A stretch of DNA of 64,000 nucleotides from Thioploca sp. (GTDB lineage: Bacteria; Pseudomonadota; Gammaproteobacteria; Beggiatoales; Beggiatoaceae): assembly GCA_012032555.1 (NCBI GenBank), contig JAAUSR010000005.1, forward strand, positions 52,741-116,740, in the 5' to 3' direction. The translations under genes were made by a program, and so were the position numbers. Each line of letters starts with the position of its first letter. Position 1 is the first letter of the stretch. Under the pieces are notes generated by a model. That model was given only the letters and a program-made list of their open reading frames with translations, was not told where the DNA came from and did no database searches. Shown piece after piece: positions 29,701 through 38,738 of this stretch.

Positions 29701-32700
29701 CAAGTCGGTTATAGCCATACCGCTTTAGGTGGGTTGGTGGGTTATGTTTGGAATGACTATACTTTATGCGAACAATTGGGTCAGCTTGCTTACCGCTTGA
29801 TGACTGAAACTTTTTTTAATCCGTCGGATCAAAGTGTTTTCTATCTCATGATGGGAAGTTCAGTACGTCACTGGTCAAGACATCTAAAATATGCCACTCA
29901 AGACTATCAAGCAGCTTATCGGATTGGTTTGGAATCGGGCAATTTACAATACGCTGCTTATGCTTTTGGACATAATTTGTATTGTCGCTTTTATCAAGGA
30001 ACACCCTTAGACGAATTGTTACTCGAAGTAGAAAATTCTCTGAATTTTAGCCACCAGCGTCAAAATCAATGGGCGATTGATCTCTTAGAAGGCGGACAAC
30101 GCCTGATTTTATATTTGCAAGGCGTGCGCGAGTTAAATCCTGATGATGAAGAACACTATTTACAACGCTGTGAACAGCATAAAAATATTCAAACCCTTTG
30201 TATTTATTTCATTCTTAAAACGCAGGTGTGCTATTTATTAGGCGAGATTGAGGCGGCTTGGCACTGTTATGAGGAAGCTGAGCAACGTCTTATTGCCGTC
30301 GCTACTCAAGGTTTATTACCCACGGCAGAACATTGTTACAATCATTCCTTACTCTTACTTGCTTGGTATCCTAAGGCGTCGATTACCCAACAAGCCAGTT
30401 ATTGGCAACAACTACAACGTAATCAGCAACAAATGCAAATTTGGGCGGATCATTGTCCAGAGAATTTCTTATCTCACTATTTCTTGGTTGCCGCCGAAAT
30501 GGCGCAGTTATCTGGACAAACTTTAACCGCTATGGATCTTTATGATTATGCGATTGAATCCGCTAAAGTAAGTCAATTCATCCACTCGGTTGCCTTAGCG
30601 AGTGAATTCGCTGCACGTTTTTGGTTAAGCCGGGGCAAAGAAAAAATGGCTTACCTTTATTTGATTGACTCTCACTACCGTTATCGGCAATGGGGAGTGA
30701 CTCGTAAAGTACGTGATTTAGAAAAAAGCTATCCACAGCTATTAAATCAACTCACCATGATACCCCATATTACCGATACGGGCATGATTACGATGAATTT
30801 AATGAGTCCAACCACCAGCGCTTCGGGGAAAATTTTAGACTTATCAAGCATCATCAAAGCTTCCCAAACGCTTTCCAGTGAGATTATACCCGAAAAACTG
30901 ATTGAAAAACTGATGCATATTGTCATGGAAAATGCGGGTGCCGAACGAAGCTGGCTTATATTAAAATGGAAAACTTTTAACCGACCTCATCTTTCAGAAG
31001 ACCATTCACTTACTCAAGCAACTATTCCGTTAGCATCAATGTCAAACTCTTTCACTCAAGGATGGTTTGTTTATGCGTATGGTCAGGTCGTTACTCAGCC
31101 CATTGAGGAGATGAGTGGCATTCAAATTCAAGTATTAACACCCATTCCGTTAGAATCTTTTTCTAGCCAAGACCAGATACCCTCTTTATCACCAACCATT
31201 ATCAATTATGTTTTGCATACTCAAACACCAATACTCTTAAATGATGCTACTCATGAAGGATTATTTACTCAAGATCCTCATGTCATCAAACGTCAAGTTA
31301 AATCGGTATTATGTATACCAGTTATTCAACAAAATCAAATAATTGGTTTAATTTATCTTGAAAATAATTTGGCCATTGGCGCCTTTACGCCAGATTGCCT
31401 TAAGGTACTTCGATTACTTTCCACTCAAATCGCGATTTCCTTGGAAAATGCTTTTTTCTATGCTCAACTTGAACAAGCACGTCAAGCCGCTGAATCCGCT
31501 AATCGAGCTAAAAGCACCTTTTTAGCCAATATGAGCCATGAATTACGCACACCGCTTAATGCGATCTTAGGTTATACTCAACTGTTACGTCATGATAATA
31601 ATTTAGAAACCACTTTGCAGGAAGGTATTCAAGTTATCCATCGGAGTGGTGAATATTTGTTAACGCTAATTAACGATGTACTAGATTTATCTAAAATAGA
31701 AGCCGGTTTAATGGAATTGCACCCTACGACTTTTCATTTCGGTCGATTTCTGAGTGAAATCGCTGAATTGTTTCAACTGCGTGCTCAGCAAAAAGGAATT
31801 CGTTTTAACTATCATTTCAATGCATCACCCATTGATTTCAGACTTACCATTGATGAATCTCCAGAAAATGTTTTAACGAGACCCCTACCAACTATCGTTT
31901 ATGCGGATGAAAAAAGATTACGGCAGATCTTGGTTAATTTATTAAGTAATGCCATTAAATTTACTCACCAGGGTATCGTTAATTTTAGGGTTGGATTTAA
32001 CCAAGGCAAAATTCGCTTTCAGGTAGAAGATACCGGTGTTGGTATTGCTGCAGCCGAATTAGCCCAAATTTTTTATCCCTTTCAACAAGCCGGTAATCCC
32101 AGGTATCGAGCACCAGGAAGTGGTTTAGGTTTATCACTGTGCCAAAAACTATTAGAGATGATGGGAGAAAAACTTCAAGTTAATAGTCAGATAGGACAAG
32201 GTAGTCAATTTTGGTTAGAGTTAGCTTTACCAGAAGTAACGCCAGGTCTAGCTATAACGACTTCACCAACCACGATTGTCGGTTTTAAATACCATCAGGA
32301 TCGAGAAGACCGGGGACAGTGCAAAATACTTATTGTAGATGATCAAGTAGAGAATCGTTTGGTATTATCCAATTTATTGACGCCAATCGGTTTTGAAGTC
32401 AAGCAAGCTGGGCATGGTCAAGCAGCACTCGACCAGATGAGTGAATGGTATCCCGATCTCATTTTAATGGATTTGGTCATGCCGGTGATGAATGGTTTTG
32501 AAGCTATCCGCCAAATTCAACAAATCCCTCAACTAAACAACGTGATCATTATCGCTATGTCATCCAGTTTAATGAGTTATAGCCAAGTCGATGAGTTAAA
32601 ATCCAGTGGCTGTAGCGATTTTATGACTAAACCAATTCAAAACCAAGTATTATTGGAATGTCTACAAAAGCATTTGCAATTAACCTGGATCTATCAATCA

Positions 32701-33000
32701 ATTTACCCGGATAACCTCAATAGTTCTACTGTAGATAAAGAGATTTATCCTACTGAGGCTGTAAACGCTCAACTACCCCCAGTGAAAAATCCTATTATTA
32801 GGGGACCTTCTGCTCAACAAGCGGCAATTCTATTTGAATTAGCTAAGCGAGGTGATATTCATGGTATTCTTAATCAACTCGAGCAATTTGAACAAGCTGA
32901 TCTACAAATAACCGATTTTGCTGAAAAGATCCGCCATTTAGCCAAGCACTTTCAGCGAAAACAAATCCGTGACTTGGTTAAGCCTTATCTAGAAGACTAA
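26734..33000 (+). CDS. Ser/Thr kinase-AAA ATPase-GAF-histidine kinase-receiver fusion (2088 residues)
   Basis: Order: a Ser/Thr kinase domain (about 9-275), an AAA-type ATPase with Walker A GYSGIGKT (361-368) and Walker B VIFLDDLQWVD, a long helical TPR-like region (about 780-1340), GAF (about 1370-1575), a histidine kinase core with H1602 (MSHELRTPLNA), and a receiver with D1913 (LILMDLVMPVMNG). In the kinase, K36 is in VVIKS and the catalytic loop is HKDIKPANII (D141, N146). It has HKD in place of HRD and DFS (160-162) in place of DFG. This architecture is known in cyanobacteria, myxobacteria and Beggiatoa and is presumed to link a large helical sensor to both Ser/Thr and His-Asp phosphorylation. 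It lacks membrane helices. The tail starting PSAQQAAILFELAKRGDIHG matches the tail of the previous gene. Confidence 0.92.
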   Translation: MLNLANYTITEKIYENLQTIVYRGYRHDDNGPVVIKSLVQYPDVKKIAQLHHEYEITQHLNLKGITQFYELIQCNNTWILVSEDINGDSLRNILAQLKAQDEQPSLLADLPLLPLTTFLPIAIQLADILGELHAHRIIHKDIKPANIIINLKNDLVKLIDFSISSYLDVENHQLTSSPQLLEGTLVYMSPEQTGRMNRSLDYRTDFYSLGMVFYEMLVGHPPFQSQDPMELVHCHLAVLPLAPHFIKSAIPQAISAIIMKLIAKVAEDRYQSAYGLKVDLTTCLHQLQTTGTIEDNFICGQQDISERFQVAQKLYGRETEIETLLTTFEQVSPATVILSSHSHSSLSSSATGRVAMLLVSGYSGIGKTKLVQEIYKPLTPQQGYFIWGKFDQLQRNIPYSAFGAAFTELVRQLLVESEQQLSQWREKFLTTLGNQGQVITEVIPEIELIIGKQPPLPVLIPAEAQNRFNTVFLSFIQVFCQPEHPLVIFLDDLQWVDAASLRLIEFIMTHQQIHHLLLVGAYRENEVSPTHPLIMTITTLRNQGSPLTEIVLAPLTLSQLTQLITDTLHSEPTAVQDLAKLVMAKTQGNPFFVNQFLSTLYQEKWLYFVSPQFANTSTWGWQWNIKHIEAQAITDNVVDLMVRKLQKLPANTQQVLRLAACIGNHFNLKTLAIVYEDTIYQTYQDLLPALPVGLVLSLSGLEAIEETDPVVSIHFFIFNYRFLHDRVQQAAYTLIDDDQKQAVHLQIGRLLLAQLAIVPEQLAERLFEVVDHLNIGQTLVTLETEQIELIKLNLTAAQKAKKSTAYSASLQYLLAAFRLLQAGQQLDEQLWKQQYDLALQLYRERAEVEYLNNHFEQSEAIIHQIIARVNTALEKADIYHMLIIQYTLRAQYAEAIQTGQQALTWVGIELPVTHFETARDNELTTMKAKIGDRSIASLFYLPLMSDPEKQMAVKLLITMGPPCYRSHQRLWAVIVPKVVNLCLEYGNVPQVGYSHTALGGLVGYVWNDYTLCEQLGQLAYRLMTETFFNPSDQSVFYLMMGSSVRHWSRHLKYATQDYQAAYRIGLESGNLQYAAYAFGHNLYCRFYQGTPLDELLLEVENSLNFSHQRQNQWAIDLLEGGQRLILYLQGVRELNPDDEEHYLQRCEQHKNIQTLCIYFILKTQVCYLLGEIEAAWHCYEEAEQRLIAVATQGLLPTAEHCYNHSLLLLAWYPKASITQQASYWQQLQRNQQQMQIWADHCPENFLSHYFLVAAEMAQLSGQTLTAMDLYDYAIESAKVSQFIHSVALASEFAARFWLSRGKEKMAYLYLIDSHYRYRQWGVTRKVRDLEKSYPQLLNQLTMIPHITDTGMITMNLMSPTTSASGKILDLSSIIKASQTLSSEIIPEKLIEKLMHIVMENAGAERSWLILKWKTFNRPHLSEDHSLTQATIPLASMSNSFTQGWFVYAYGQVVTQPIEEMSGIQIQVLTPIPLESFSSQDQIPSLSPTIINYVLHTQTPILLNDATHEGLFTQDPHVIKRQVKSVLCIPVIQQNQIIGLIYLENNLAIGAFTPDCLKVLRLLSTQIAISLENAFFYAQLEQARQAAESANRAKSTFLANMSHELRTPLNAILGYTQLLRHDNNLETTLQEGIQVIHRSGEYLLTLINDVLDLSKIEAGLMELHPTTFHFGRFLSEIAELFQLRAQQKGIRFNYHFNASPIDFRLTIDESPENVLTRPLPTIVYADEKRLRQILVNLLSNAIKFTHQGIVNFRVGFNQGKIRFQVEDTGVGIAAAELAQIFYPFQQAGNPRYRAPGSGLGLSLCQKLLEMMGEKLQVNSQIGQGSQFWLELALPEVTPGLAITTSPTTIVGFKYHQDREDRGQCKILIVDDQVENRLVLSNLLTPIGFEVKQAGHGQAALDQMSEWYPDLILMDLVMPVMNGFEAIRQIQQIPQLNNVIIIAMSSSLMSYSQVDELKSSGCSDFMTKPIQNQVLLECLQKHLQLTWIYQSIYPDNLNSSTVDKEIYPTEAVNAQLPPVKNPIIRGPSAQQAAILFELAKRGDIHGILNQLEQFEQADLQITDFAEKIRHLAKHFQRKQIRDLVKPYLED

Positions 33001-33064
33001 CCCACCTTAAATTAAATTTAAATCCCGACAATCAATTTACTCTAACATTTCAATTGAATAACTT

Positions 33065-34333
33065 ATGGTTACTTCTTCAGTTCAAGATACACTTTTGATT
33101 ATTGACGATATGCCGGAAAATGTGATGGTTCTGCTGCATTTCTTAACCAATAAAGGATTCACTGTGTTAGTTGCCCAGGATGGTGAAGAAGGTATTGAAA
33201 CAGCCGAATATACCAACCCGGACTTAATATTATTAGATATCATGATGCCAGGCATGGATGGCTTTGAAGTTTGCGATAAATTAAAATCGATACACCAATT
33301 GAAAGATATTCCTATCATTTTTATGACCGCATTATCAGATACTGTTGATAAACTTAAGGGATTTTCTTTAGGCGCCGCTGATTACATTACCAAGCCCATT
33401 CAACAAGAGGAAGTTTTAGCCCGTATTAGTACTCATATTAAATTGCGGAAATTACAATTACAACTCCAAGAACAGAATCAATATTTACAGGAAGAAATTA
33501 ATTTTCGTAAGCAAATCGAAGACTATTTGCAAAATACTGCCAACGTGCTAGCAGAACGCAGTGTCGAATTACGTGAACGCTCAAATGATTTAGAAATTCG
33601 CTCCGCTGAGTTGGAAAAACGTAACCAGGAATTGGATGCCTTTGCACATATGGTTGCCCATGATCTGAAAAATCCTTTAGCCACAATTACCGGCTTTGCC
33701 GATTTATTGCTGGAAGAATGCGCAGAATTTCCTTCACCTTATGATCGGTGCTTGGATCGGCTCAAGTTTATCAAACAAGCTGGCGATCAAATGTTCAATA
33801 TTATTGATGCCTTGCTGATGCTAGCGGGGGTTTCCCGACATCCAGAACCCGTCGTTCGTTCTTTAGATATGGGTCGCATTATCAATCAAGTGATAGAGCA
33901 ACGTTTAGCACTGATGATTGCTGACTATCATGCCGAAATTATCTCACCAGAATTTTGGCCAGTCGCCTTGGGTTTCGCAACCTGGATTGAGGAAATCTGG
34001 GTGAATTATTTGAGCAATGCGCTGAAATATGGTGGAAGCCCCCCTCAGGTTAAAATCGGTGCTGATGTTCAAAATAATGGTATGATCCGTTTTTGGGTTC
34101 GTGATAATGGACAAGGTTTAGAATCGGCAGAACAGGCTAAGTTATTTACACCTTTTACTCGCCTGCATAAAAGCCGTGCTAAAGGACATGGATTAGGTTT
34201 AACCATTGTGCAACAAATCGTAGAGAAACTCGGTGGGGATGTCGGTGTGGAAAGTATACCTGGACAAGGTAGCTTATTTTATTTTACTTTACCCGCGAAT
34301 GATTCTACCCAAGATGGCTTCTTGATGAGTTAA
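33065..34333 (+). CDS. Response regulator-histidine kinase (REC-coiled coil-HisKA-HATPase)
   Basis: The 422-residue soluble protein begins with a receiver domain: acidic pocket D14-D15, phospho-acceptor D58 in LILLDIMMPGMDG, and K110 in YITKPI. A coiled coil follows (about 125-190, with the heptad-like LRERSNDLEIRSAELEKRN). The kinase core has H199 in HMVAHDLKNPLATITGFADL, then an ATPase domain with NYLSNALKYGG, RDNGQGL and GHGLGLT. It can receive phosphate from an upstream kinase and phosphorylate a further regulator, so it is an intermediate relay. It lies 64 bases after the 2088-residue kinase and is probably in the same operon. No DNA-binding output protein is adjacent. Confidence 0.92.
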   Translation: MVTSSVQDTLLIIDDMPENVMVLLHFLTNKGFTVLVAQDGEEGIETAEYTNPDLILLDIMMPGMDGFEVCDKLKSIHQLKDIPIIFMTALSDTVDKLKGFSLGAADYITKPIQQEEVLARISTHIKLRKLQLQLQEQNQYLQEEINFRKQIEDYLQNTANVLAERSVELRERSNDLEIRSAELEKRNQELDAFAHMVAHDLKNPLATITGFADLLLEECAEFPSPYDRCLDRLKFIKQAGDQMFNIIDALLMLAGVSRHPEPVVRSLDMGRIINQVIEQRLALMIADYHAEIISPEFWPVALGFATWIEEIWVNYLSNALKYGGSPPQVKIGADVQNNGMIRFWVRDNGQGLESAEQAKLFTPFTRLHKSRAKGHGLGLTIVQQIVEKLGGDVGVESIPGQGSLFYFTLPANDSTQDGFLMS

Positions 34334-34415
34334 AGTCAGGGTGGTTCGATAACAATCCACCGTGATTATCAGTTTATATAACTCATTAGTTAAAGATAAA
34401 ATAACCTAAACGATA

Positions 34416-35112
34416 ATGATGAATACTTTTACCATTCGCAGTTTTGTTCGCCGTAGTGGACGTATTACTGTCGCTCAACAACGCGCGTTAGAAACATTAT
34501 GGCCACAGTACGGAGTAACCGCTAATCAAAATCAGTTAAATCTAGAAGCGTTGTTTGGTAGAACTGCCGCAACACATCTTGAAATTGGTTTTGGGATGGG
34601 TGATACGTTGGTGGCTATGGCTAAGACTCATCCTGAATATAACTATCTCGGTATTGACGTTTTATCGTCCTGGGGTTGGTCGTCTTTTATTACAATTGGA
34701 AGCTAATCAATTAAATAATGTTCGGGTTTTCTGCGCTGATGTGGTAGAAGTGTTACAATATCAACTCACGGTATCCAGTTTGGATAACGTTTATTTATTT
34801 TTTCCGGATCCTTGGCCCAGAAAACGTCACCATAAGCGCAGACTGGTGCAACCGGAATTCATTCAGTTATTAGCGCAACGAATGAAAAGCGGTGGTTATT
34901 TATATTTAGCAACCGATTGGCAAGACTATGCCCAGCAAATGTTATTCGTATTAGAATCTTCTCCCGATTTTGTGAATAACACCGTTACGGGTGATTTTGC
35001 ACTATCAGCACTGCCGGTAGAGCGTCCATTAACTAAATTTGAGCAACGTGGGTTACGTTTAGGGAATAAAGTGTGGAATCTACTTTATCAGCGTCAAGGC
35101 ATGATTGTTTAG
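34416..35112 (+). CDS. trmB: tRNA (guanosine(46)-N7)-methyltransferase TrmB, with a +1 frameshift
   Basis: TrmB makes 7-methylguanosine at tRNA position 46 using S-adenosylmethionine. The first frame (from 34416) contains FVRRSGRITVAQQRALE and the SAM-binding HLEIGFGMGDTLVAMA. The second contains the tRNA-binding and catalytic motif FFPDPWPRKRHHKRRL. They join if the run of four T at 34660-34663 had three, giving LGIDVYRPGVGRLLLQ, the family's normal sequence. The repaired protein is 231 residues, close to the E. coli length of 239. Both halves are well conserved, so an indel error is likelier than inactivation. It is followed by yciO. Confidence 0.88.
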
Positions 35113-35172
35113 TATTTCTCACCTGAAATTATTAAGGAAGATCTGAGTTAAGATTTATTCGAGTTCCGAGTT

Positions 35173-35781
35173 ATGAGTCAACTTTTTCGGATTCATCCCC
35201 AAAATCCACAACTGCGGTTAATTAATCAAACTGTGGCTATTATTCGCGACGGTGGTGTTATCATCTATCCGACTGATTCAAGTTATGCGTTAGGTTGCCA
35301 TATTGGAGATAAATCAGCTATGGAGCGCCTAAGTCGTATTCGTCAAACGGATAAAGAACATAATTTTACTTTAGTTTGTCGAGATCTTGCAGAAATCTCT
35401 ACTTATGCTAAAGTAGATAACGTATCATTTCGCTTTATCAAATCCCTTATCCCAGGCCCTTATACCTTCATACTCAAGGCCACTCATGAAGTACCACGCC
35501 GCTTACAAAACCCGAAACGTAAAACCATTGGGTTACGCATTCCTGATCATATTATTGCTCAAGCGATTTTAAGCGCTTTAAGCGAACCTATTATGAGTTC
35601 CACTTTGATTATGCCTAATAAAGAGATACCCGAAACCGATCCCGAAGAAATCAAAGAACTATTAGAAAAACAGGTTGATTTAATTATTGATGGCGGCAAT
35701 TGTGGATTTGAACCCACCACCGTTATTGACCTATTAGGAGATACTCCCCAAGTTCTACGTTATGGTAAAGGAACTATTTAA
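35173..35781 (+). CDS. yciO: YciO, Sua5/YrdC/YwlC family protein
   Basis: The 202-residue protein aligns along its whole length with E. coli YciO: opening HPQNPQLRLINQTVAIIRDG, VIIYPTDSSYALGCHIGD, HNFTLVCRDL, PGPYTFILKAT, the KRKTIGLRIP nucleotide-binding segment, and VDLIIDGGNCGFEPTTVIDL. The Sua5/YrdC fold binds ATP, threonine and RNA. YciO is the paralogue of TsaC, which makes threonylcarbamoyl-AMP for tRNA t6A; YciO itself has weak or unsettled activity. It lies 60 bases downstream of trmB. Confidence 0.9.
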   Translation: MSQLFRIHPQNPQLRLINQTVAIIRDGGVIIYPTDSSYALGCHIGDKSAMERLSRIRQTDKEHNFTLVCRDLAEISTYAKVDNVSFRFIKSLIPGPYTFILKATHEVPRRLQNPKRKTIGLRIPDHIIAQAILSALSEPIMSSTLIMPNKEIPETDPEEIKELLEKQVDLIIDGGNCGFEPTTVIDLLGDTPQVLRYGKGTI

Positions 35782-35783
35782 TG

Positions 35784-35870
35784 CCAATTAAGTGCTAACA
35801 TATTTAACTCATTGAAAAATAAGTCTGTTGGGTTTCGCTGCGCTCGACCCAACCTACATAATTTATTGAT
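35784..35870. repeat. Dispersed ~88-bp repeat with TTGGGT...ACCCAA hairpin, copy 2
   Basis: This copy begins three bases after the yciO stop with CCAATTAAGTGCT. It contains the hairpin TTGGGT, loop TTCGCTGCGCTCG, ACCCAA, and ends in ACATAATTTATTGAT. It matches the copy at 18888-18975. Here it could serve as the yciO transcript end. Confidence 0.75.
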
Positions 35871-36014
35871 TGGTAATCTAATATTTTAGATCTTAATTCG
35901 CATTTTAGTTAACCGTTAACCGTTAGCAATGATAGCTTGTTAATAATTGACAGACCTGGAGCTGACAACAATCGCTTAATATAGACATGATAACTATTCA
36001 CTAATAACTGCAAA

Positions 36015-36686
36015 ATGGACTATCTAATTATACAAAAATTTATAACGATATTATTACCGATATTGTTAGCGATTACTGTGCATGAAGCGGCACATGGGTG
36101 GGCTGCTTTACAATTGGGTGACAGTACCGCTTGGCAATTAGGTCGTGTTACACTCAATCCGCTTAAACATATTGACCCCATCGGAACCGTTATTGTACCT
36201 ATAATCATGTTTACACTAAGTGGCTTGATGTTCGGTTGGGCTAAACCAGTACCAGTCAATTGGCATTATTTACGGCAACCTCGTCGTGATATGGCGCTTG
36301 TCGCCCTCGCCGGACCATTAGCTAATTTCTTGATGGCCATCATCTGGGCTATGATAGCTAAAATCGGTTGGATCACCTCAACCTGGTTTGAACAAAGTCT
36401 TTTTTTCTTTTATATGGGCCAAGCGGGTATTATTATCAATGCAGCATTCATGATACTCAATTTAATTCCTATCTTACCTCTAGATGGTGGACGAATCCTG
36501 TATAGTATTTTACCGCCCAATTTAGCTCGATCATTTGGACAACTTGAACCATTTGGCCTAATTATCTTAATTCTGTTACTGACTATTGGTGTATTAGGCA
36601 AAATTTTAATTCCGTTGGTCAGATTAATATACGAACAATTAAGTTGGTTGGTCGGAATGCCAGAACAATTATTAATGAGATTTTAA
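36015..36686 (+). CDS. Site-2 protease family (M50) membrane metalloprotease
   Basis: The 223-residue protein is a compact intramembrane zinc protease. The active site HEAAH is at H23-H27 in the first helix (TVHEAAHGWAALQLGD). The third metal ligand is D157 in NLIPILPLDGGRIL. Four to five membrane helices are predicted. It lacks the PDZ domain and length of RseP and matches the short group often annotated as site-2 protease family protein beside trpS, scpA and scpB in proteobacteria. Its substrate is unknown. It precedes trpS by 33 bases and probably starts this operon. Confidence 0.9.
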   Translation: MDYLIIQKFITILLPILLAITVHEAAHGWAALQLGDSTAWQLGRVTLNPLKHIDPIGTVIVPIIMFTLSGLMFGWAKPVPVNWHYLRQPRRDMALVALAGPLANFLMAIIWAMIAKIGWITSTWFEQSLFFFYMGQAGIIINAAFMILNLIPILPLDGGRILYSILPPNLARSFGQLEPFGLIILILLLTIGVLGKILIPLVRLIYEQLSWLVGMPEQLLMRF

Positions 36687-36707
36687 AGCATCAAGCAATA
36701 AACGATT

Positions 36708-36713
36708 GAGGAG
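36708..36713 (+). promoter_or_regulatory. Ribosome binding site that fixes the trpS TTG start
   Basis: GAGGAG lies six bases ahead of the TTG at 36720. No ATG is available before the conserved RVLSGMRPTG, so this strong site decides the unusual start codon. Confidence 0.75.
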
Positions 36714-36719
36714 AATAGT

Positions 36720-37931
36720 TTGACTTTATCAACTTCACAGCGTGTCTTGTCTGGTATGCGACCCACTGGTCAATTACATTTAGGACATTTACATGGTGTA
36801 CTTAAAAATTGGATTAATTTACAACATGAATATAAATGTTATTTCTTCGTGGCTGATTGGCATGCACTCACAACTGAATATAATAACACCGACATCATTG
36901 TACCCAGTGTTTGGGATATGATAATCGATTGGTTAGCTGTCGGTATTAATCCTGGCGAAGCCACTTTATTTATTCAGTCAAAAGTACCAGAACATGCTGA
37001 ATTACATTTACTTTTATCGATGTCTACGCCATTAAGTTGGTTAGAGCGTATCCCAACTTATAAGGATCAACAACAAAAACTCCAAGATAAAGATTTATCT
37101 ACCTACGGCTTCTTAGGCTATCCATTACTACAAAGTGCTGATATTCTAGTTTACAAAGCTGGACTGGTCCCCGTAGGCGAAGATCAAGTCGTTCATATTG
37201 AATTTACACGAGAATTAGCACGACGTTTCAATTATATCTATGGACGCGAACTCGATTTTGAAGAAAAAGCTAAAGAAGCGATTCGAAAGATGGGGAAAAA
37301 AAATTCAAGAATTTATAAGGAATTGCGAAAAAAATATCAAGAACAAGGCGATGAAGAAGCTTTAAGTACTGCCCAAGCCTTAGTGAATAGTCAGCAAAAT
37401 CTTAATCTGGGTGATAAAAAACGTCTGCTTGGCTATTTAGAAGGGGAAACGCGAACGATTTTACCAGAACCAGAAGCGCTACTGACACCTAATTCCAAAA
37501 TGCCCGGTTTAGATGGACAGAAAATGTCCAAATCTTACAATAACACGATTGCTTTACGAGAATCACCCAAAAGTATAGAAACGAAAATTCGTACCATGCC
37601 AACTGATCCGGCCCGGATACGACGTACTGATCCAGGTAATCCCGAAAAATGTCCGGTTTGGCTATTCCACCAAATTTATTCTACTGAAGAAGTCAAATCC
37701 TGGGTACAACAAGGTTGTCAACAAGCCTCCATCGGTTGTATAGAATGTAAACAACCCATCATAGAAGCTATCTTAACTGAATTAGCCCCCATTCAAGAAC
37801 GTGCCAAGCACTACCTAGAAGAACCTGAATCCATGCGCGCCATAATCAACGAAGGTTGTGAAAAGGCACGGATGACTGCTCGAGAAACCCTTGATGAAGT
37901 GCGACAAGTCATGGGATTAATTTATCGTTGA
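36720..37931 (+). CDS. trpS: Tryptophan-tRNA ligase TrpS
   Basis: TrpS charges tRNA-Trp with tryptophan. The 403-residue class Ic synthetase has the HIGH-type motif HLGH (H20-H23 in GMRPTGQLHLGHLHG) and KMSKS at 268-272. Between them lies GEDQVVHIEFTRELARRFN. It is about 70 residues longer than E. coli TrpS because of a lysine- and glutamate-rich insert (about 185-240), a variant seen in other gammaproteobacteria. It begins with TTG behind a strong ribosome binding site. It is followed 17 bases later by scpA, and the M50 protease-trpS-scpA-scpB order is a conserved gammaproteobacterial arrangement. Confidence 0.95.
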   Translation: MTLSTSQRVLSGMRPTGQLHLGHLHGVLKNWINLQHEYKCYFFVADWHALTTEYNNTDIIVPSVWDMIIDWLAVGINPGEATLFIQSKVPEHAELHLLLSMSTPLSWLERIPTYKDQQQKLQDKDLSTYGFLGYPLLQSADILVYKAGLVPVGEDQVVHIEFTRELARRFNYIYGRELDFEEKAKEAIRKMGKKNSRIYKELRKKYQEQGDEEALSTAQALVNSQQNLNLGDKKRLLGYLEGETRTILPEPEALLTPNSKMPGLDGQKMSKSYNNTIALRESPKSIETKIRTMPTDPARIRRTDPGNPEKCPVWLFHQIYSTEEVKSWVQQGCQQASIGCIECKQPIIEAILTELAPIQERAKHYLEEPESMRAIINEGCEKARMTARETLDEVRQVMGLIYR

Positions 37932-37948
37932 AAACCTGAACTGCTTCA

Positions 37949-38737
37949 ATGACAATTGATTCACCCCCAGCAATCATCCAAGGTCAACCCTTAACAGAAT
38001 TACCAGTTGGGTTATATGTGCCACCAGAAGCTTTGCGAATTTTTTTAGAAAGTTTTGAAGGGCCGTTGGATTTATTATTATATTTGATACAAAATCAACA
38101 TATTGATATTCTTAATATTCCTATTGCTGAAATCACTCAGCAATATGTGCACTATATCGAATTAATGACGGAATTACAGTTAGATTTAGCGGCTGAATAT
38201 CTTTTAATGGCAGCACTACTGAGCGAAATTAAATCCCGGTTATTATTACCAACCTTGGCTGCCGCTGATTCCAGCGAACCAGACGATCCGCGCACTAAAT
38301 TAGTCGAACAATTACAAGAATATGCACGCTATAAACACGCTGCCCAACAATTAGCGGATTTGCCCCAAATTGGGCGTGACATTTTTCCCGTCGCGGTAAT
38401 CAAACCCGAAATAGCCACTGAAATAATTATTCCGTCTATCAGTTGGTCGGAACTGTTAGCCACGATGCAAGCCGTCATGAAACGAGCAACCTTTTTTTCA
38501 TCACATCAGATTCTACGTGAACCCTTATCGGTACGTGAACGGATGAGCTTGATTCTCGCTGCTTTAAATCAATCTCCTGGTATTGAATTTATTCAGTTAT
38601 TTACCGTAGAAGAAGGTCGTGCCGGCGTCGTTGTAACCTTATTAGCCCTCTTAGAATTGGCTAAAGAATCACTTATTCAACTGGTGCAACTACAACCCTT
38701 CGCCACCATACAAGTCTTAAAAATCGAATCAATATAG
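37949..38737 (+). CDS. scpA: Segregation and condensation protein A
   Basis: ScpA is the kleisin that bridges SMC ATPase heads with ScpB to condense and segregate the chromosome. The 262-residue product has the kleisin N-terminal region FEGPLDLLLYLIQNQHIDIL, the helix LAAEYLLMAALLSEIKSRLLLP, and a C-terminal winged helix (about 180-260). It is followed one base later by scpB, and trpS is just upstream. No smc gene is in the window. Length and motifs are typical. Confidence 0.94.
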   Translation: MTIDSPPAIIQGQPLTELPVGLYVPPEALRIFLESFEGPLDLLLYLIQNQHIDILNIPIAEITQQYVHYIELMTELQLDLAAEYLLMAALLSEIKSRLLLPTLAAADSSEPDDPRTKLVEQLQEYARYKHAAQQLADLPQIGRDIFPVAVIKPEIATEIIIPSISWSELLATMQAVMKRATFFSSHQILREPLSVRERMSLILAALNQSPGIEFIQLFTVEEGRAGVVVTLLALLELAKESLIQLVQLQPFATIQVLKIESI

Positions 38738-38738
38738 C

